The notes beneath the pieces were generated by a model. That model was not told the origin of the DNA and did no database searches. It saw only the letters and a program-made list of their open reading frames with translations. From Sphingobacterium sp. UBA5670 (GTDB lineage: Bacteria > Bacteroidota > Bacteroidia > Sphingobacteriales > Sphingobacteriaceae), in NCBI RefSeq assembly GCF_002420705.1, contig NZ_DIIM01000013.1:13702-77701 (forward strand): a DNA stretch of 64,000 nt, given 5' to 3'. Shown here in pieces: positions 44,145 to 52,683 of the stretch (the first letter of the stretch is position 1; each line of letters starts with the position of its first letter). The translations under genes and the position numbers were made by a program.

Positions 44145-44256
44145 ATAATTATAATCTTCAAAGTAAACTTACGTAAAAATTTGGAGTTATTAGTTTATAA
44201 TTGAATGGTAAATAGATTGAAATTCTGAAAACGAAGTCTAATTGATTATGTAATAA

Positions 44257-44278
44257 AAAAGGGACCTCGGTCCCTTTT
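44257..44278 (-). terminator. terminator of the acidic protein gene
   Basis: AAAAGGGAC, loop CTCG and GTCCCTTTT with A/T runs on both sides, 24 bases after the stop of the 44302-44688 gene on the minus strand. Confidence 0.85.
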
Positions 44279-44301
44279 ATTGCAATTTTATTTTTGGAAA
44301 A

Positions 44302-44688
44302 CTATCTGTCATTTTTAGGATATCCTTCTTCATCAAGGTCATCTCTCAAATCTTCCTCATTCTCGGCCAATTTCTTATCTAAAGGCGAAAGCTTTTCATG
44401 GTTAAAAGTCTCAATTCGCATATTTGCCTCATCAAGATCTTCTTCTTCGAGTTCACCTTGAGTTGCATATTCGTCTCCGACAAAAGGATTTGAATCGTCA
44501 TAGGTTGAATCATCATCGACAGCGCCCTCGGCTATTGTATCGTAATCAGCGGGGTGATCATAGTCTGGATCATTATCGTTGACGTCCATTTCATAGCTGT
44601 CAAGCTCTTCGTTAAAAGCAAGGTCCTGCTCCATATCCGGATAATCTTCTTCGACTTTTCCATTTTTACGTTCTTTTTTCGACATCAT
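44302..44688 (-). CDS. small highly acidic protein, unknown
   Basis: A 128-residue protein in which Asp and Glu make up roughly 40 percent, with repeated DDD/DYDxPADYD clusters. The two ends are basic or mixed (MSKKERKNGK; EEGYPKND). No signal peptide, membrane segment or known motif. It may be disordered and bind basic partners or metal. It has its own terminator. Confidence 0.65.
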   Translation of the reverse strand: MMSKKERKNGKVEEDYPDMEQDLAFNEELDSYEMDVNDNDPDYDHPADYDTIAEGAVDDDSTYDDSNPFVGDEYATQGELEEEDLDEANMRIETFNHEKLSPLDKKLAENEEDLRDDLDEEGYPKNDR

Positions 44689-44851
44689 CTTGCTAATTTT
44701 TATTCATATGTAAAACAGTTCTCACAATAAAAAGTTTTGGATTTGTTCGTCAAAACGCTTACTCCTGCGGTATTAGGCGATTAGAAATCTGAGGGATTAT
44801 TTGAAAAATAAAACACAAAAAAATGATCGAAGCAGGCAAACAATGTAAATC

Positions 44852-44859
44852 TATCTTTG
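44852..44859 (+). promoter_or_regulatory. -7 box for the 86-residue gene
   Basis: TATCTTTG matches TAnnTTTG exactly, 21 bases before the ATG at 44881, and lies over the in-frame TTG at 44857, excluding that as start. Confidence 0.5.
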
Positions 44860-44880
44860 TTCTATTTTAAAACAGGAATT

Positions 44881-45141
44881 ATGATCTTCAAGCGTTTAAA
44901 TTATCAGACTTTACAGAGTTTACGCCTACAGGGCTACAATATTTTATTGACCATCGGGCGCGCTGAAGACGAGAATCCAATTTATTTCCCCATGAAATTA
45001 GAGTCTTTGAATGCTGACCGTTCAAAATTTGAAAGTGATGATACTACTACCTTTCAAGGAAAGAAGATTCTGATTTTAGACGAGGCTATTCAACGTTCTT
45101 TAAATCATGATCTCAATGGGATCATACAGCTTGATCATTAA
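44881..45141 (+). CDS. 86-residue protein, unknown
   Basis: A short soluble protein (starts IFKRLNYQTLQSLRLQGY, ends HDLNGIIQLDH). No motif recognised. It has its own promoter. Its stop codon is directly next to the stop codon of the convergent AraC-type regulator gene, with no base between them. Confidence 0.6.
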   Translation: MIFKRLNYQTLQSLRLQGYNILLTIGRAEDENPIYFPMKLESLNADRSKFESDDTTTFQGKKILILDEAIQRSLNHDLNGIIQLDH

Positions 45142-45960
45142 CTAAGCACTATTTTTAGATTTTTTATAAGAGCTCGGTGTAATATTTCTTTTTTTCTTGT
45201 AGAAATTGGTCAGGTGACTTTCATCGTTAAACCCTAGCTCCGCTACAATTTGTCTCATGCTGTATTTATTCGAGGCTAATCTCTCTTCAATCAGTTCAAT
45301 ACGAATATCATCTACGTAAATTTTGTAGCTTTTTGAATATCTTTTCTTAAAAAATGCACCAAAATAATTTGCCGATATCTGAAACTGATCAGCGATAGAT
45401 TTTATTTGCAGTTTATCGGGAAAATAGATATTCTGCTGGATGTATTGCTCCATCTCTTGAGCCATATCATAAGACTCATCAACCGGTAACTCCAAATCTT
45501 TTAATATGTTTTCGACGATGGCGAAAAGCGACATTGTTTGATGGAAAATAAAACTAGAAACAACAGCATCCTCATGTTCATATTGTTGAATCAGAGAGAT
45601 TACGCGTTCAATTATTTTTTTGTTTTCTTTTTTTAGTGAAAGGCTTTTATTTAATAAAGTTTTTGAATTAAAGATATCGACGGGGTTGTGGAACAATCTA
45701 AAATTTTGCTGTATGTAGTGTAGATCTTTGAAATAGGAGCTGGAGAAATAAAGTGCAGATACAATTGAATCTTTTTTTGTTTCAAGTATTTCGGAATCCC
45801 TGTTCATAAAAAGCAGGTTTTCTTTAGGGAATTTTAAATTATTTACCTTTGATACGAGTGTTCCTTCGGAAATATAGACTAGTGCGAAATCAAAGCCCGC
45901 TTTGGCTAGTTCTATTTTTTGTTTGTGCCTGATTTTTTGAGAAGCGAAAGATAAATTCAT
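45142..45960 (-). CDS. AraC-family transcriptional regulator
   Basis: A 272-residue regulator. The C-terminal 100 residues form the double helix-turn-helix, with DQFQISANYFGAFFKKRYSKSYK near 187-210 and VAELGFNDESHLTNFYKKKRNITPSSYKK near 238-266. The N-terminal 160 residues resemble a cupin-like or unclassified effector domain. It regulates unknown targets; no adjacent operon is obvious. Confidence 0.88.
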   Translation of the reverse strand: MNLSFASQKIRHKQKIELAKAGFDFALVYISEGTLVSKVNNLKFPKENLLFMNRDSEILETKKDSIVSALYFSSSYFKDLHYIQQNFRLFHNPVDIFNSKTLLNKSLSLKKENKKIIERVISLIQQYEHEDAVVSSFIFHQTMSLFAIVENILKDLELPVDESYDMAQEMEQYIQQNIYFPDKLQIKSIADQFQISANYFGAFFKKRYSKSYKIYVDDIRIELIEERLASNKYSMRQIVAELGFNDESHLTNFYKKKRNITPSSYKKSKNSA

Positions 45961-46087
45961 ACGTATAAGCCTATTTGAGAAATAATCACTACAAACCTAA
46001 GCAAAATGGATCAAAGGCTCTGCTTTTTCCCTCCTAAATATCGATACATTATAATTATAAATAAACTATTTGTTGCTGGAATATCTA

Positions 46088-46957
46088 CTAAGTGCTTTTT
46101 GCATTTCTGGTCATCTTTTCAATATTATCCCATTGATCGTCGGGAATAATATCCAGTCCATTGAACTCTCCAGCTCCCTTAAGCCACTCGCCTCCATCTA
46201 TTGTGATCACATCACCGTTAATATAACTGGCATAATCGGAGACTAGATAAGCGGCGAGGTTCGCAAGTTCCTGTAGTTCACCCAAACGGCCCAAAGGAAT
46301 GCGTTTGGTAGGCGAAAGAAGTTCACCCAATTCACCCGGGAGTAGACGCTCCATGGCACCTGAGGTTTGAAATGGACCAGGGGCTATGGCATTGAGGCGT
46401 ATTCCTTTTTTACCCCACTCTACGGCCAGAGATCGGGTGAGTGCAAGAACACCAGCTTTAGCTGTTGCAGAAGGTACTACATAGCCTGAGCCGGTCCAGG
46501 CATAGGTTGTTACGATACTCAGTATCGCTTTAGTATGTTCTTTGGCTCCAATCCAGCGTTTTCCCAATGCTAGGGTATAGTTTATGCTACCTTGAAGAAC
46601 AATACCAATCACAGATTCAAAGGCTCTGTGACTTAAACGTTCTGTTGGCGAGATGAAATTTCCAGCTGCATTGTTGATGAGGATATCTATTCCCCCCAAT
46701 TGCTCATAGCCATAGGAAACTACGCGCTCGACATCTTCATAATTGCGGACATCCCCAGCAATGGCAAGACATTTCGCTTGATGTTTTTCGGACAATTCGT
46801 TTGCTGTATGTTGGATAATGTCATCTTTGCGACTTGTGATCAGACAGGATGCCCCAAGCTCGAGGAAATAATCTGTCATCGCTTTTCCTAGGCCTGTGCC
46901 GCCACCTGTAATTAAAATGCGTTTTCCTTTTAAAGCGTTTTCCTTTAACATGCCCAT
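46088..46957 (-). CDS. SDR oxidoreductase, 2,4-dienoyl-CoA reductase type
   Basis: A 289-residue Rossmann enzyme. The cofactor loop GGGTGLGKA lies near 18-26 and NNAAGNFISPTERLS near 93-107. This and VVPSATAKAGVLAL near 162-175 closely match mitochondrial and peroxisomal 2,4-dienoyl-CoA reductase (DECR). In classical SDRs the latter site reads YxxxK; here the tyrosine position is Ser, as in DECR. It would act in degradation of unsaturated fatty acids. Confidence 0.82.
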   Translation of the reverse strand: MGMLKENALKGKRILITGGGTGLGKAMTDYFLELGASCLITSRKDDIIQHTANELSEKHQAKCLAIAGDVRNYEDVERVVSYGYEQLGGIDILINNAAGNFISPTERLSHRAFESVIGIVLQGSINYTLALGKRWIGAKEHTKAILSIVTTYAWTGSGYVVPSATAKAGVLALTRSLAVEWGKKGIRLNAIAPGPFQTSGAMERLLPGELGELLSPTKRIPLGRLGELQELANLAAYLVSDYASYINGDVITIDGGEWLKGAGEFNGLDIIPDDQWDNIEKMTRNAKST

Positions 46958-47066
46958 ATGCTGTCCAGTTTTTATGTATTCTTAAGTTACACAAATTTGG
47001 GATAAAATAAAAACCATGGTGTAGCGGAAAAAATAGTTCGGGCATAAATGGGGCGGGATATAAACA

Positions 47067-47101
47067 AAAACAGGAGCTATTCATCGAATAGCTCCTGTTT
47101 T
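47067..47101 (-). terminator. rplM-rpsI-rpsB-tsf operon terminator
   Basis: AAAACAGGAGCTATTC and its complement pair perfectly over 16 bases around a three-base loop, and T-rich sequence follows on the minus strand. A smaller CCATTC/GAATGG hairpin lies between it and tsf. Confidence 0.88.
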
Positions 47102-47135
47102 AAAAATTTCCATTCTGAATAGAATGGCTGTAAAC

Positions 47136-47972
47136 TTATGCGCCTAATTGTACGCGTTTGAAAGCAGTTACAGTTAATCCTTTGGAAACTGAATCCAAGA
47201 ATTGAGCGATGTTTTTAGAAGAATCTTTTACGAATTCTTGGTTTAACAAAGTTGTATCTTTGAAGAATTTGTTCAATTTACCTTGAGCGATTTTCTCAGC
47301 CATTTCAGCAGGTTTGCCTTCAGCAATGATTTGCTCTTTAGCAATAGCGATTTCACGCTCGATTGTGTTTTGATCAACACCATCTTTGTCAATTGCAATT
47401 GGGTTCATTGCAGCAATTTGCATTGCAACATCTTTACCAGCTTCTTCAGCACCAGCTGCATCAGCAGAAAGACCCACTAATACACCTAAACGGTAGTTAC
47501 CGTGGATATAAGCGATAACTTTTTCAGCAGTGATAGTTTCGTATTTAGAAACGTCTATTTTCTCACCAATTACACCAGTTTGCTCGATTAAAGAATCAGC
47601 GATGTTTTTTCCATCAAGTTCCAAACCTTTTAATTCTTCCAAAGAAGCAGGTTTATTGTTTAATGCAAGATCTGCAATTTTTTCAGCGAAAGCTACGAAG
47701 TCTGCGTTTTTAGCTACGAAGTCAGTTTCACAGTTAACTTCAACTACGATACCTGATTTACCATCAGCAGTAGCTTTAGCGATGATAACACCTTCGTTAG
47801 AGTCGCGATCTTGACGGCTAGCAGCTACTTTAGCGCCTTTTTTACGCAAGTAATCTACAGCAGCTTCAAAGTCACCATTAGACTCAACTAAAGCTTTTTT
47901 ACAATCCATCATACCAGCGCCAGTTTGTTGACGCAATTTGTTTACATCTGATGCAGAAATTTGTACTGACAT
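47136..47972 (-). CDS. tsf: translation elongation factor Ts
   Basis: Nucleotide-exchange factor for EF-Tu, 278 residues. The N-terminal UBA-like helix pair (VNKLRQQTGAGMMDCKKALVES) and VEVNCETDFVAKN are diagnostic. It is last in the operon, after a structured 195-base spacer behind rpsB. No Shine-Dalgarno sequence is visible. Confidence 0.97.
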   Translation of the reverse strand: MSVQISASDVNKLRQQTGAGMMDCKKALVESNGDFEAAVDYLRKKGAKVAASRQDRDSNEGVIIAKATADGKSGIVVEVNCETDFVAKNADFVAFAEKIADLALNNKPASLEELKGLELDGKNIADSLIEQTGVIGEKIDVSKYETITAEKVIAYIHGNYRLGVLVGLSADAAGAEEAGKDVAMQIAAMNPIAIDKDGVDQNTIEREIAIAKEQIIAEGKPAEMAEKIAQGKLNKFFKDTTLLNQEFVKDSSKNIAQFLDSVSKGLTVTAFKRVQLGA

Positions 47973-48082
47973 GTTTATTTCTTTTTATTATTATTTACGA
48001 CTGAAATTTGTACAATATTAACTTAAAACATGTTAAGCTAATATGAAGTTTAACATTCCTTGATAAACGAGTGTTGTTAAAC

Positions 48083-48157
48083 CAAAAAACCGGACAGAGA
48101 GGCTAGTTCAAGAAAAGTAAACTTTTCCAGAAACTAACGCTACGCCATCCGGTTTGG
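48083..48157 (-). other. structured RNA element between rpsB and tsf
   Basis: On the minus strand, AAACCGGA pairs with TCCGGTTT, an inner TAGTT/AACTA pair follows, and GAAAAG closes on CTTTTC around TTTA, giving a long imperfect hairpin ending in a T run (TCCGGTTTTTTGG). It begins 11 bases after the rpsB stop and precedes tsf by about 110 bases. It may be a partial terminator that lowers tsf relative to rpsB, or a regulatory leader. Confidence 0.65.
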
Positions 48158-48167
48158 AATAAAAATA

Positions 48168-48965
48168 TTATTCTCCGTCTTTCGCTTTGCGAGGACGTTT
48201 AGCTTCTGAAGCTTCACCATTGTCAGCTTTTGCTTTAGCAGCAGCAGCATCTTTTTCAGCTTCTTCTTCTTTGTCGCGTTTGCGCTCGTCCAAACCTTCT
48301 TGGATTGCTTGACCAATGATACCTGCGATTAAGCTAATAGATTTGCTAGCGTCATCATTTGCAGGGATTGGGAAATCAATGTTTGAAGGGTCAGAGTTTG
48401 TATCTACCATTGCAAAAGTAGGGATGTTCAATTTCATTGCTTCAGAAACAGCGATGTGTTCTTTTTTAACATCGATGATGAATAAAGCAGCTGGTAAACG
48501 GTTCAAATCAGCGATACCTCCTAAAAGGTTTTCTAATTTGATACGCTCACGTTGAATCATCAACTTCTCTTTTTTAGACAATACATCGTATGTACCATCT
48601 TTTTGCATTTTGTCAATGTTAGACATTTTTTTGATAGACTTACGCACTGTAGCGAAGTTTGTAAGCATACCTCCTAACCAACGCTCAGTCACGAAAGGCA
48701 TGTTAACCTCTTTTGCTTGTTGTGCGATGATCTCTTTTGCTTGTTTTTTCGTAGCTACGAATAAAACTTTGCGACCTGATTTTACGATTTGTTTGATAGC
48801 TGAAGCAGCTTCTTCTAATTTCGTAAGGGTTTTGTTCAAGTCAATGATGTGGATACCGTTGCGCTCCATGAAAATGTACTTAGCCATTTTCGGATCCCAT
48901 TTACGTGTAAGGTGACCAAAGTGCACACCTGCATCCAATAAATCTTGATAAGTAGTTCTTGCCAT
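48168..48965 (-). CDS. rpsB: 30S ribosomal protein S2
   Basis: A 265-residue protein; the family opening TYQDLLDAGVHFGHLTRKWDPKM and ERWLGGMLTNFATVRKS are unmistakable. The last 40 residues are a Lys/Ala/Glu-rich extension (about 225-265) beyond the E. coli length. It has one of the few strong Shine-Dalgarno sequences in the window, at 48974-48978. Confidence 0.97.
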   Translation of the reverse strand: MARTTYQDLLDAGVHFGHLTRKWDPKMAKYIFMERNGIHIIDLNKTLTKLEEAASAIKQIVKSGRKVLFVATKKQAKEIIAQQAKEVNMPFVTERWLGGMLTNFATVRKSIKKMSNIDKMQKDGTYDVLSKKEKLMIQRERIKLENLLGGIADLNRLPAALFIIDVKKEHIAVSEAMKLNIPTFAMVDTNSDPSNIDFPIPANDDASKSISLIAGIIGQAIQEGLDERKRDKEEEAEKDAAAAKAKADNGEASEAKRPRKAKDGE

Positions 48966-48970
48966 TTTTT

Positions 48971-48981
48971 GATCCTCCTTT
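48971..48981 (-). promoter_or_regulatory. strong Shine-Dalgarno of rpsB
   Basis: The minus strand reads AAAGGAGGATC with the GGAGG core 8 bases from the ATG. Most genes in the window have no such sequence. Confidence 0.75.
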
Positions 48982-48983
48982 GA

Positions 48984-49370
48984 TTAACGTTTACTGAATT
49001 GGAATCTTCTACGAGCTTTACGACGTCCTGGTTTCTTACGTTCAACCATACGGTCATCACGTGTTACTAAACCTTTAGCGCGTAATGCAGGTTTAACTTC
49101 TGGGTTAAGTTCAACCAAAGCTTTTGAGATCGCTAAGCGAACAGCTTCTGCTTGACCTTTAATACCACCTCCGTTAACGTTTACTTTTACATCAAAGTTT
49201 GCTAATTCACCAGCTACGTTCAATGATTGTGTAGCGATGTATTGCAAAGGTAATGTTGGGAAATACTCTTTAAAGTCTTTACCGTTTATGATAATGTTCC
49301 CGCTACCAGCAGTTAAGTAAATGCGGGCAACAGCAGTTTTTCTTCTTCCTGAAGTGTTAGTTGTTGACAT
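48984..49370 (-). CDS. rpsI: 30S ribosomal protein S9
   Basis: A 128-residue protein with GRRKTAVARIYL at the start and the basic C-terminal tail KKPGRRKARRRFQFSKR that reaches the P-site tRNA. It sits 11 bases after rplM, and its Shine-Dalgarno overlaps the rplM stop codon. Confidence 0.97.
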   Translation of the reverse strand: MSTTNTSGRRKTAVARIYLTAGSGNIIINGKDFKEYFPTLPLQYIATQSLNVAGELANFDVKVNVNGGGIKGQAEAVRLAISKALVELNPEVKPALRAKGLVTRDDRMVERKKPGRRKARRRFQFSKR

Positions 49371-49376
49371 GACGAT

Positions 49377-49383
49377 TCTCCTT
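49377..49383 (-). promoter_or_regulatory. Shine-Dalgarno of rpsI overlapping the rplM stop
   Basis: AAGGAGA on the minus strand begins within the rplM TAA and lies 6 bases before the rpsI ATG, suggesting coupled translation. Confidence 0.7.
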
Positions 49384-49825
49384 AAAATTTAACTGGTTTT
49401 GGATTTTGTGCTTCATGCTTGTGCTCAGTACCAGCATAAACGTAAAGGTTTTTAAACAATTGACGACCTAAACGGTTTTTAGGAAGCATACCACGAACAG
49501 CTTTTTCAATAATGCGCTCAGGGAATTTAGCCATTAACTCTTTTGGAGAAACAAAACGTTGACCACCTGGGTAGCCAGTGTAGCGAACGTAAACTTTGTC
49601 GCCTAATTTGTTTCCTGTCAATTTGATTTTGTCCGCATTGATAACGATCACGTTATCTCCGCAGTCTACGTGAGGGGTGAATGTAGGCTTATGCTTACCA
49701 CGAATTACTTTCGCGATGTTACTAGCCAAGCGCCCCAAAATCTCTCCTTCAGCGTCAACAACGATCCACTCTTTGTTAACGGTGTTCTTGTTGGCAGAGA
49801 CAGTTTTGTAACTTAACGTATTCAC
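49382..49825 (-). CDS. rplM: 50S ribosomal protein L13
   Basis: A 147-residue protein; LGRLASNIAKVIRGKHKPTFTPH and GMLPKNRLGRQLFKNLYVYAG are diagnostic. It opens with GTG at 49825 and is the first gene of the four-gene operon. Its 5' leader carries a hairpin at the predicted transcript start. Confidence 0.97.
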   Translation of the reverse strand: MNTLSYKTVSANKNTVNKEWIVVDAEGEILGRLASNIAKVIRGKHKPTFTPHVDCGDNVIVINADKIKLTGNKLGDKVYVRYTGYPGGQRFVSPKELMAKFPERIIEKAVRGMLPKNRLGRQLFKNLYVYAGTEHKHEAQNPKPVKF

Positions 49826-49864
49826 TTGCTTTTGTTTAAATAATTTATTAAAATATTTTTCTTT

Positions 49865-49879
49865 CCCTTATCTCAAGGG
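49865..49879 (-). promoter_or_regulatory. 5'-end hairpin of the rplM transcript
   Basis: CCCTT and AAGGG pair around GAGAT (minus strand), beginning about four bases after the -7 box, so it would sit at the very 5' end of the mRNA. A ribosomal-protein leader for L13 has been described in Bacteroidia; likeness to that class was not tested. Confidence 0.5.
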
Positions 49880-49883
49880 TCTG

Positions 49884-49891
49884 CAAAGGTA
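49884..49891 (-). promoter_or_regulatory. rplM operon -7 box
   Basis: The minus strand reads TACCTTTG, an exact TAnnTTTG match about 58 bases before the rplM start. Confidence 0.6.
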
Positions 49892-50060
49892 CATCTAATA
49901 TTCTATATTTTAAAATCTATTTTACTTATTTTGTTGAAAACGAGTCGAATTTCAAACGAACCCCACTAATCTCAATATTTTTACAACTTCCTCGAATGAT
50001 TATTGTTACATTAGTTAGTATATTGCAGGAAGAATTTTTAAATTATTATAGCGGAAGTAG

Positions 50061-51782
50061 ATGAGATTGAATTTTTTAGATAAACAATTTTTTATAAGTT
50101 TTATTGGTTTATTCCTTATGGCACTGGGCTCAGTGCACGCACAGTCTCCGGATAAAAAGCCGAAACCATACGATGCACGATTCAAAAACGTACAGGAGAT
50201 ATTGAAGCAGGGGAAAATTGGTCCGGGAATGGACTCTCTGGACGCCATAATTGCAGATTATCCGCAAGCAGATGATATCTATTTTACAAAGGCAATTCTG
50301 CTTGCACAGATGAGAAATCAAAACGGTGCGATAGAAGCTATAAAAGAAGCTTTGGAAATCCAATCTAAACCCGAATACCTCAGCTTTGCTGTTGATGCTT
50401 TTAAAAGCAAAAACGACGCCGATAGCGCATTAATCTATCTCGATAAGCTAATTGACCAGGATGATAATAATACCGCTTCGCTCAAACGTGAACGTATTAT
50501 GCTCCTATTCAACGGAGGCTACAAGGATGTCGCGCTAGAGTATTTCTATAAAACAAAAGAAATCGCAACGGTTTCTGATACATTGGATATGGTTGGCAGC
50601 GTGTTGTTAAATGATGCCGGGAATTATAAAGCTGTAATTGATCTGCTAAAACCTTGGGCCGATAAGGGCACTACTCTTGCTCAGGTATATGGTCAACTGG
50701 CTCAGGCTTATAACCTTTCCAAAAATTCAAAGCTTGCGCTGGACTATATTAATAAGGGTATTCAGACGACAAAGGAGGATTTTCTTTATTTTGATTTAGC
50801 GGATCTTTATCGATTTGATAAAAAGATAAAATTATCTTTCGATGCCCTTAAGCAAGGATTTCAATCCAAAAAAATTGATTTTGCAGATAAAAATAGGATT
50901 ATAATGACCTTATTGAATCCAAAAGGCCCTTATACTAAAGAACAGCTTTTGGAATTAGCCAATATCTTGGTAGAAGTTCATCCACGGATTGCCGAAAGCC
51001 ATATGGCCAAGGGACAGGTGCTCTGGTTGAAAGACGATAAGTCCGCAGCGCAAAGTTCCCTAGCGGTAGCTGTTAGTATGAATCCTTACCAGATTGATGC
51101 TTGGCGAATGCTGATGAGCTTGGATATGGACAAGGGAGAATTTGATCAGGCAATTGCTCATGGTGGGGAGGCTTTACATTATGTCGCAAACAATGCGACT
51201 ATACTTTATTTTACAAGTATGGCTTATCTGATGAAGAAGGATATGGATAATAGCCGCAAGTTTATGGAAGCCGCGCTTAATAATGCCCAGGATGAATCTC
51301 CTTTTCTGCAAGCTAATATTTATGGGGGATTAGGTGACATTTATAACTCCCTTAAAATGTACAAAGCTTCTGATGCGGCTTATATCGAAGCTATTCGGTT
51401 GGATAGCACAAATGTGACGGCCATGAACAATTTAGCATACTATTTGTCGTTAAGAAAAGAGCGGCTTGATGAGGCAACAAAATATGCTGCAATGGCTACG
51501 AAGCTGCAACCCAATAATGGAACTTTTGAAGATACCTATGCTTGGGTGCTGTTCGCGAATGGTAAATATGATGATGCGTTGGTATGGATTCAAAAAGCAC
51601 TGAAGAACACCAATCCCCAAACTTCGGTTTTGCTGGAACATTATGGGGACATTCTAATGAAGCTTGGGAAAACAACAGACGCTGTTAAACAGTGGAATTT
51701 AGCTTTAGAAAAGGGAGTTGATACCGAAGAAAATAAGCTGAAATTGAAAAAGAAGATTGAGACTAAAAGTTATGTGGAATAA
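50061..51782 (+). CDS. secreted tetratricopeptide-repeat protein
   Basis: A 573-residue protein with a signal peptide (FFISFIGLFLMALGSVHAQ, ending near 28). The rest is TPR helices in series, clearest at IDAWRMLMSLDMDKGEFDQAIAHGGEAL (about 350-377) and from about 415 to 560 (NNLAYYLSLRKERLDEATKYAAMATKL, YAWVLFANGKYDDALVWIQKALK). It shares 11 bases with the downstream lipoprotein gene, so the two are coupled. Probably an envelope scaffold; partner unknown. Confidence 0.85.
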   Translation: MRLNFLDKQFFISFIGLFLMALGSVHAQSPDKKPKPYDARFKNVQEILKQGKIGPGMDSLDAIIADYPQADDIYFTKAILLAQMRNQNGAIEAIKEALEIQSKPEYLSFAVDAFKSKNDADSALIYLDKLIDQDDNNTASLKRERIMLLFNGGYKDVALEYFYKTKEIATVSDTLDMVGSVLLNDAGNYKAVIDLLKPWADKGTTLAQVYGQLAQAYNLSKNSKLALDYINKGIQTTKEDFLYFDLADLYRFDKKIKLSFDALKQGFQSKKIDFADKNRIIMTLLNPKGPYTKEQLLELANILVEVHPRIAESHMAKGQVLWLKDDKSAAQSSLAVAVSMNPYQIDAWRMLMSLDMDKGEFDQAIAHGGEALHYVANNATILYFTSMAYLMKKDMDNSRKFMEAALNNAQDESPFLQANIYGGLGDIYNSLKMYKASDAAYIEAIRLDSTNVTAMNNLAYYLSLRKERLDEATKYAAMATKLQPNNGTFEDTYAWVLFANGKYDDALVWIQKALKNTNPQTSVLLEHYGDILMKLGKTTDAVKQWNLALEKGVDTEENKLKLKKKIETKSYVE

Positions 51783-52575
51783 AATTGTTTGGGTGAGTGC
51801 TGTGGTCTTTTTGCTTTCTTCTTGTAGTTCCAAGAAGAAGCTGCTAAAGGATGCTGACCTCAAAGCTGAGAATGAATTGATCATAAAGGATAATACAAGG
51901 GAAGCAAAGAAAAACAGCTTACGGAATCTTTTTTTGACCAATTTGAATTATTCTACTTTTTCCGGAAAAGCTAAAATGCGTCTTGACCTTGGCAAGGATA
52001 ATTACGATGTCACTTCGAATATTCGAATAGAGAAAGACAAGAGAATATGGATTTCCATTTCCGCTACATTAGGTATCGAAGTGGCTCGGGTACTGATAAC
52101 ACCCGATAGTGTACAGATCTTAAATAAATTCCAGAGTGAATATATGGTTAAACCATTCGATTATCTTTATCGTTTTGCCAGTCCGGATCTGACTTTTGGA
52201 AACTTACAGGATCTATTGTTGGCTAACTTGTCTGTGAATCTATTGTCAGATATCGATCAGGTTAATTTTAAACAGGACTCGATGTCTGTCCAGCTAGATG
52301 GTAGACTGAATGAATTAGATTTTTTATATAAATTAAATAATAACAATAGACCTTATCAATTCAGATTGGCGCAACTGTCCAAAAAACAGCTGCTGGAAGC
52401 TAATTATGGAGAATATGCCATGGCTTCTGGACAAGAATTTCCGATGCTGTTAAAAATGATTATTTCTGATGGGCGCCAAGAGATAAAAACAGAGATAAAT
52501 TTCAATAAAGTGACTTTTAATGAACCAGTCGAAATGCCTTTTTCAGTATCGTCGCGTTATAAAGTAATCCGATGA
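51772..52575 (+). CDS. DUF4292 lipoprotein
   Basis: A 267-residue protein. The lipobox LLSSC puts the lipid-anchored cysteine at residue 18. The beta-rich body (RMDLGKD-like repeats, VTSNIRIEKDKRIWISISATLGIEVARVLITPDSVQIL) resembles DUF4292, a LolA/LolB-like fold of Bacteroidota. I used the ATG at 51772, inside the TPR gene's last codons; the TTG at 51757 would shift the lipobox. Likely outer-membrane or periplasmic. Confidence 0.85.
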   Translation: MWNKIVWVSAVVFLLSSCSSKKKLLKDADLKAENELIIKDNTREAKKNSLRNLFLTNLNYSTFSGKAKMRLDLGKDNYDVTSNIRIEKDKRIWISISATLGIEVARVLITPDSVQILNKFQSEYMVKPFDYLYRFASPDLTFGNLQDLLLANLSVNLLSDIDQVNFKQDSMSVQLDGRLNELDFLYKLNNNNRPYQFRLAQLSKKQLLEANYGEYAMASGQEFPMLLKMIISDGRQEIKTEINFNKVTFNEPVEMPFSVSSRYKVIR

Positions 52576-52683
52576 GAAGCTGTCTATTTCCATTAGATTT
52601 ATTACTTTCGCAATTAATTTGCTAAAGTTGGGCGTAAACTGATAGGGGTAGAAAGATGGCAAACACAAAAAATAGTACTGTAA

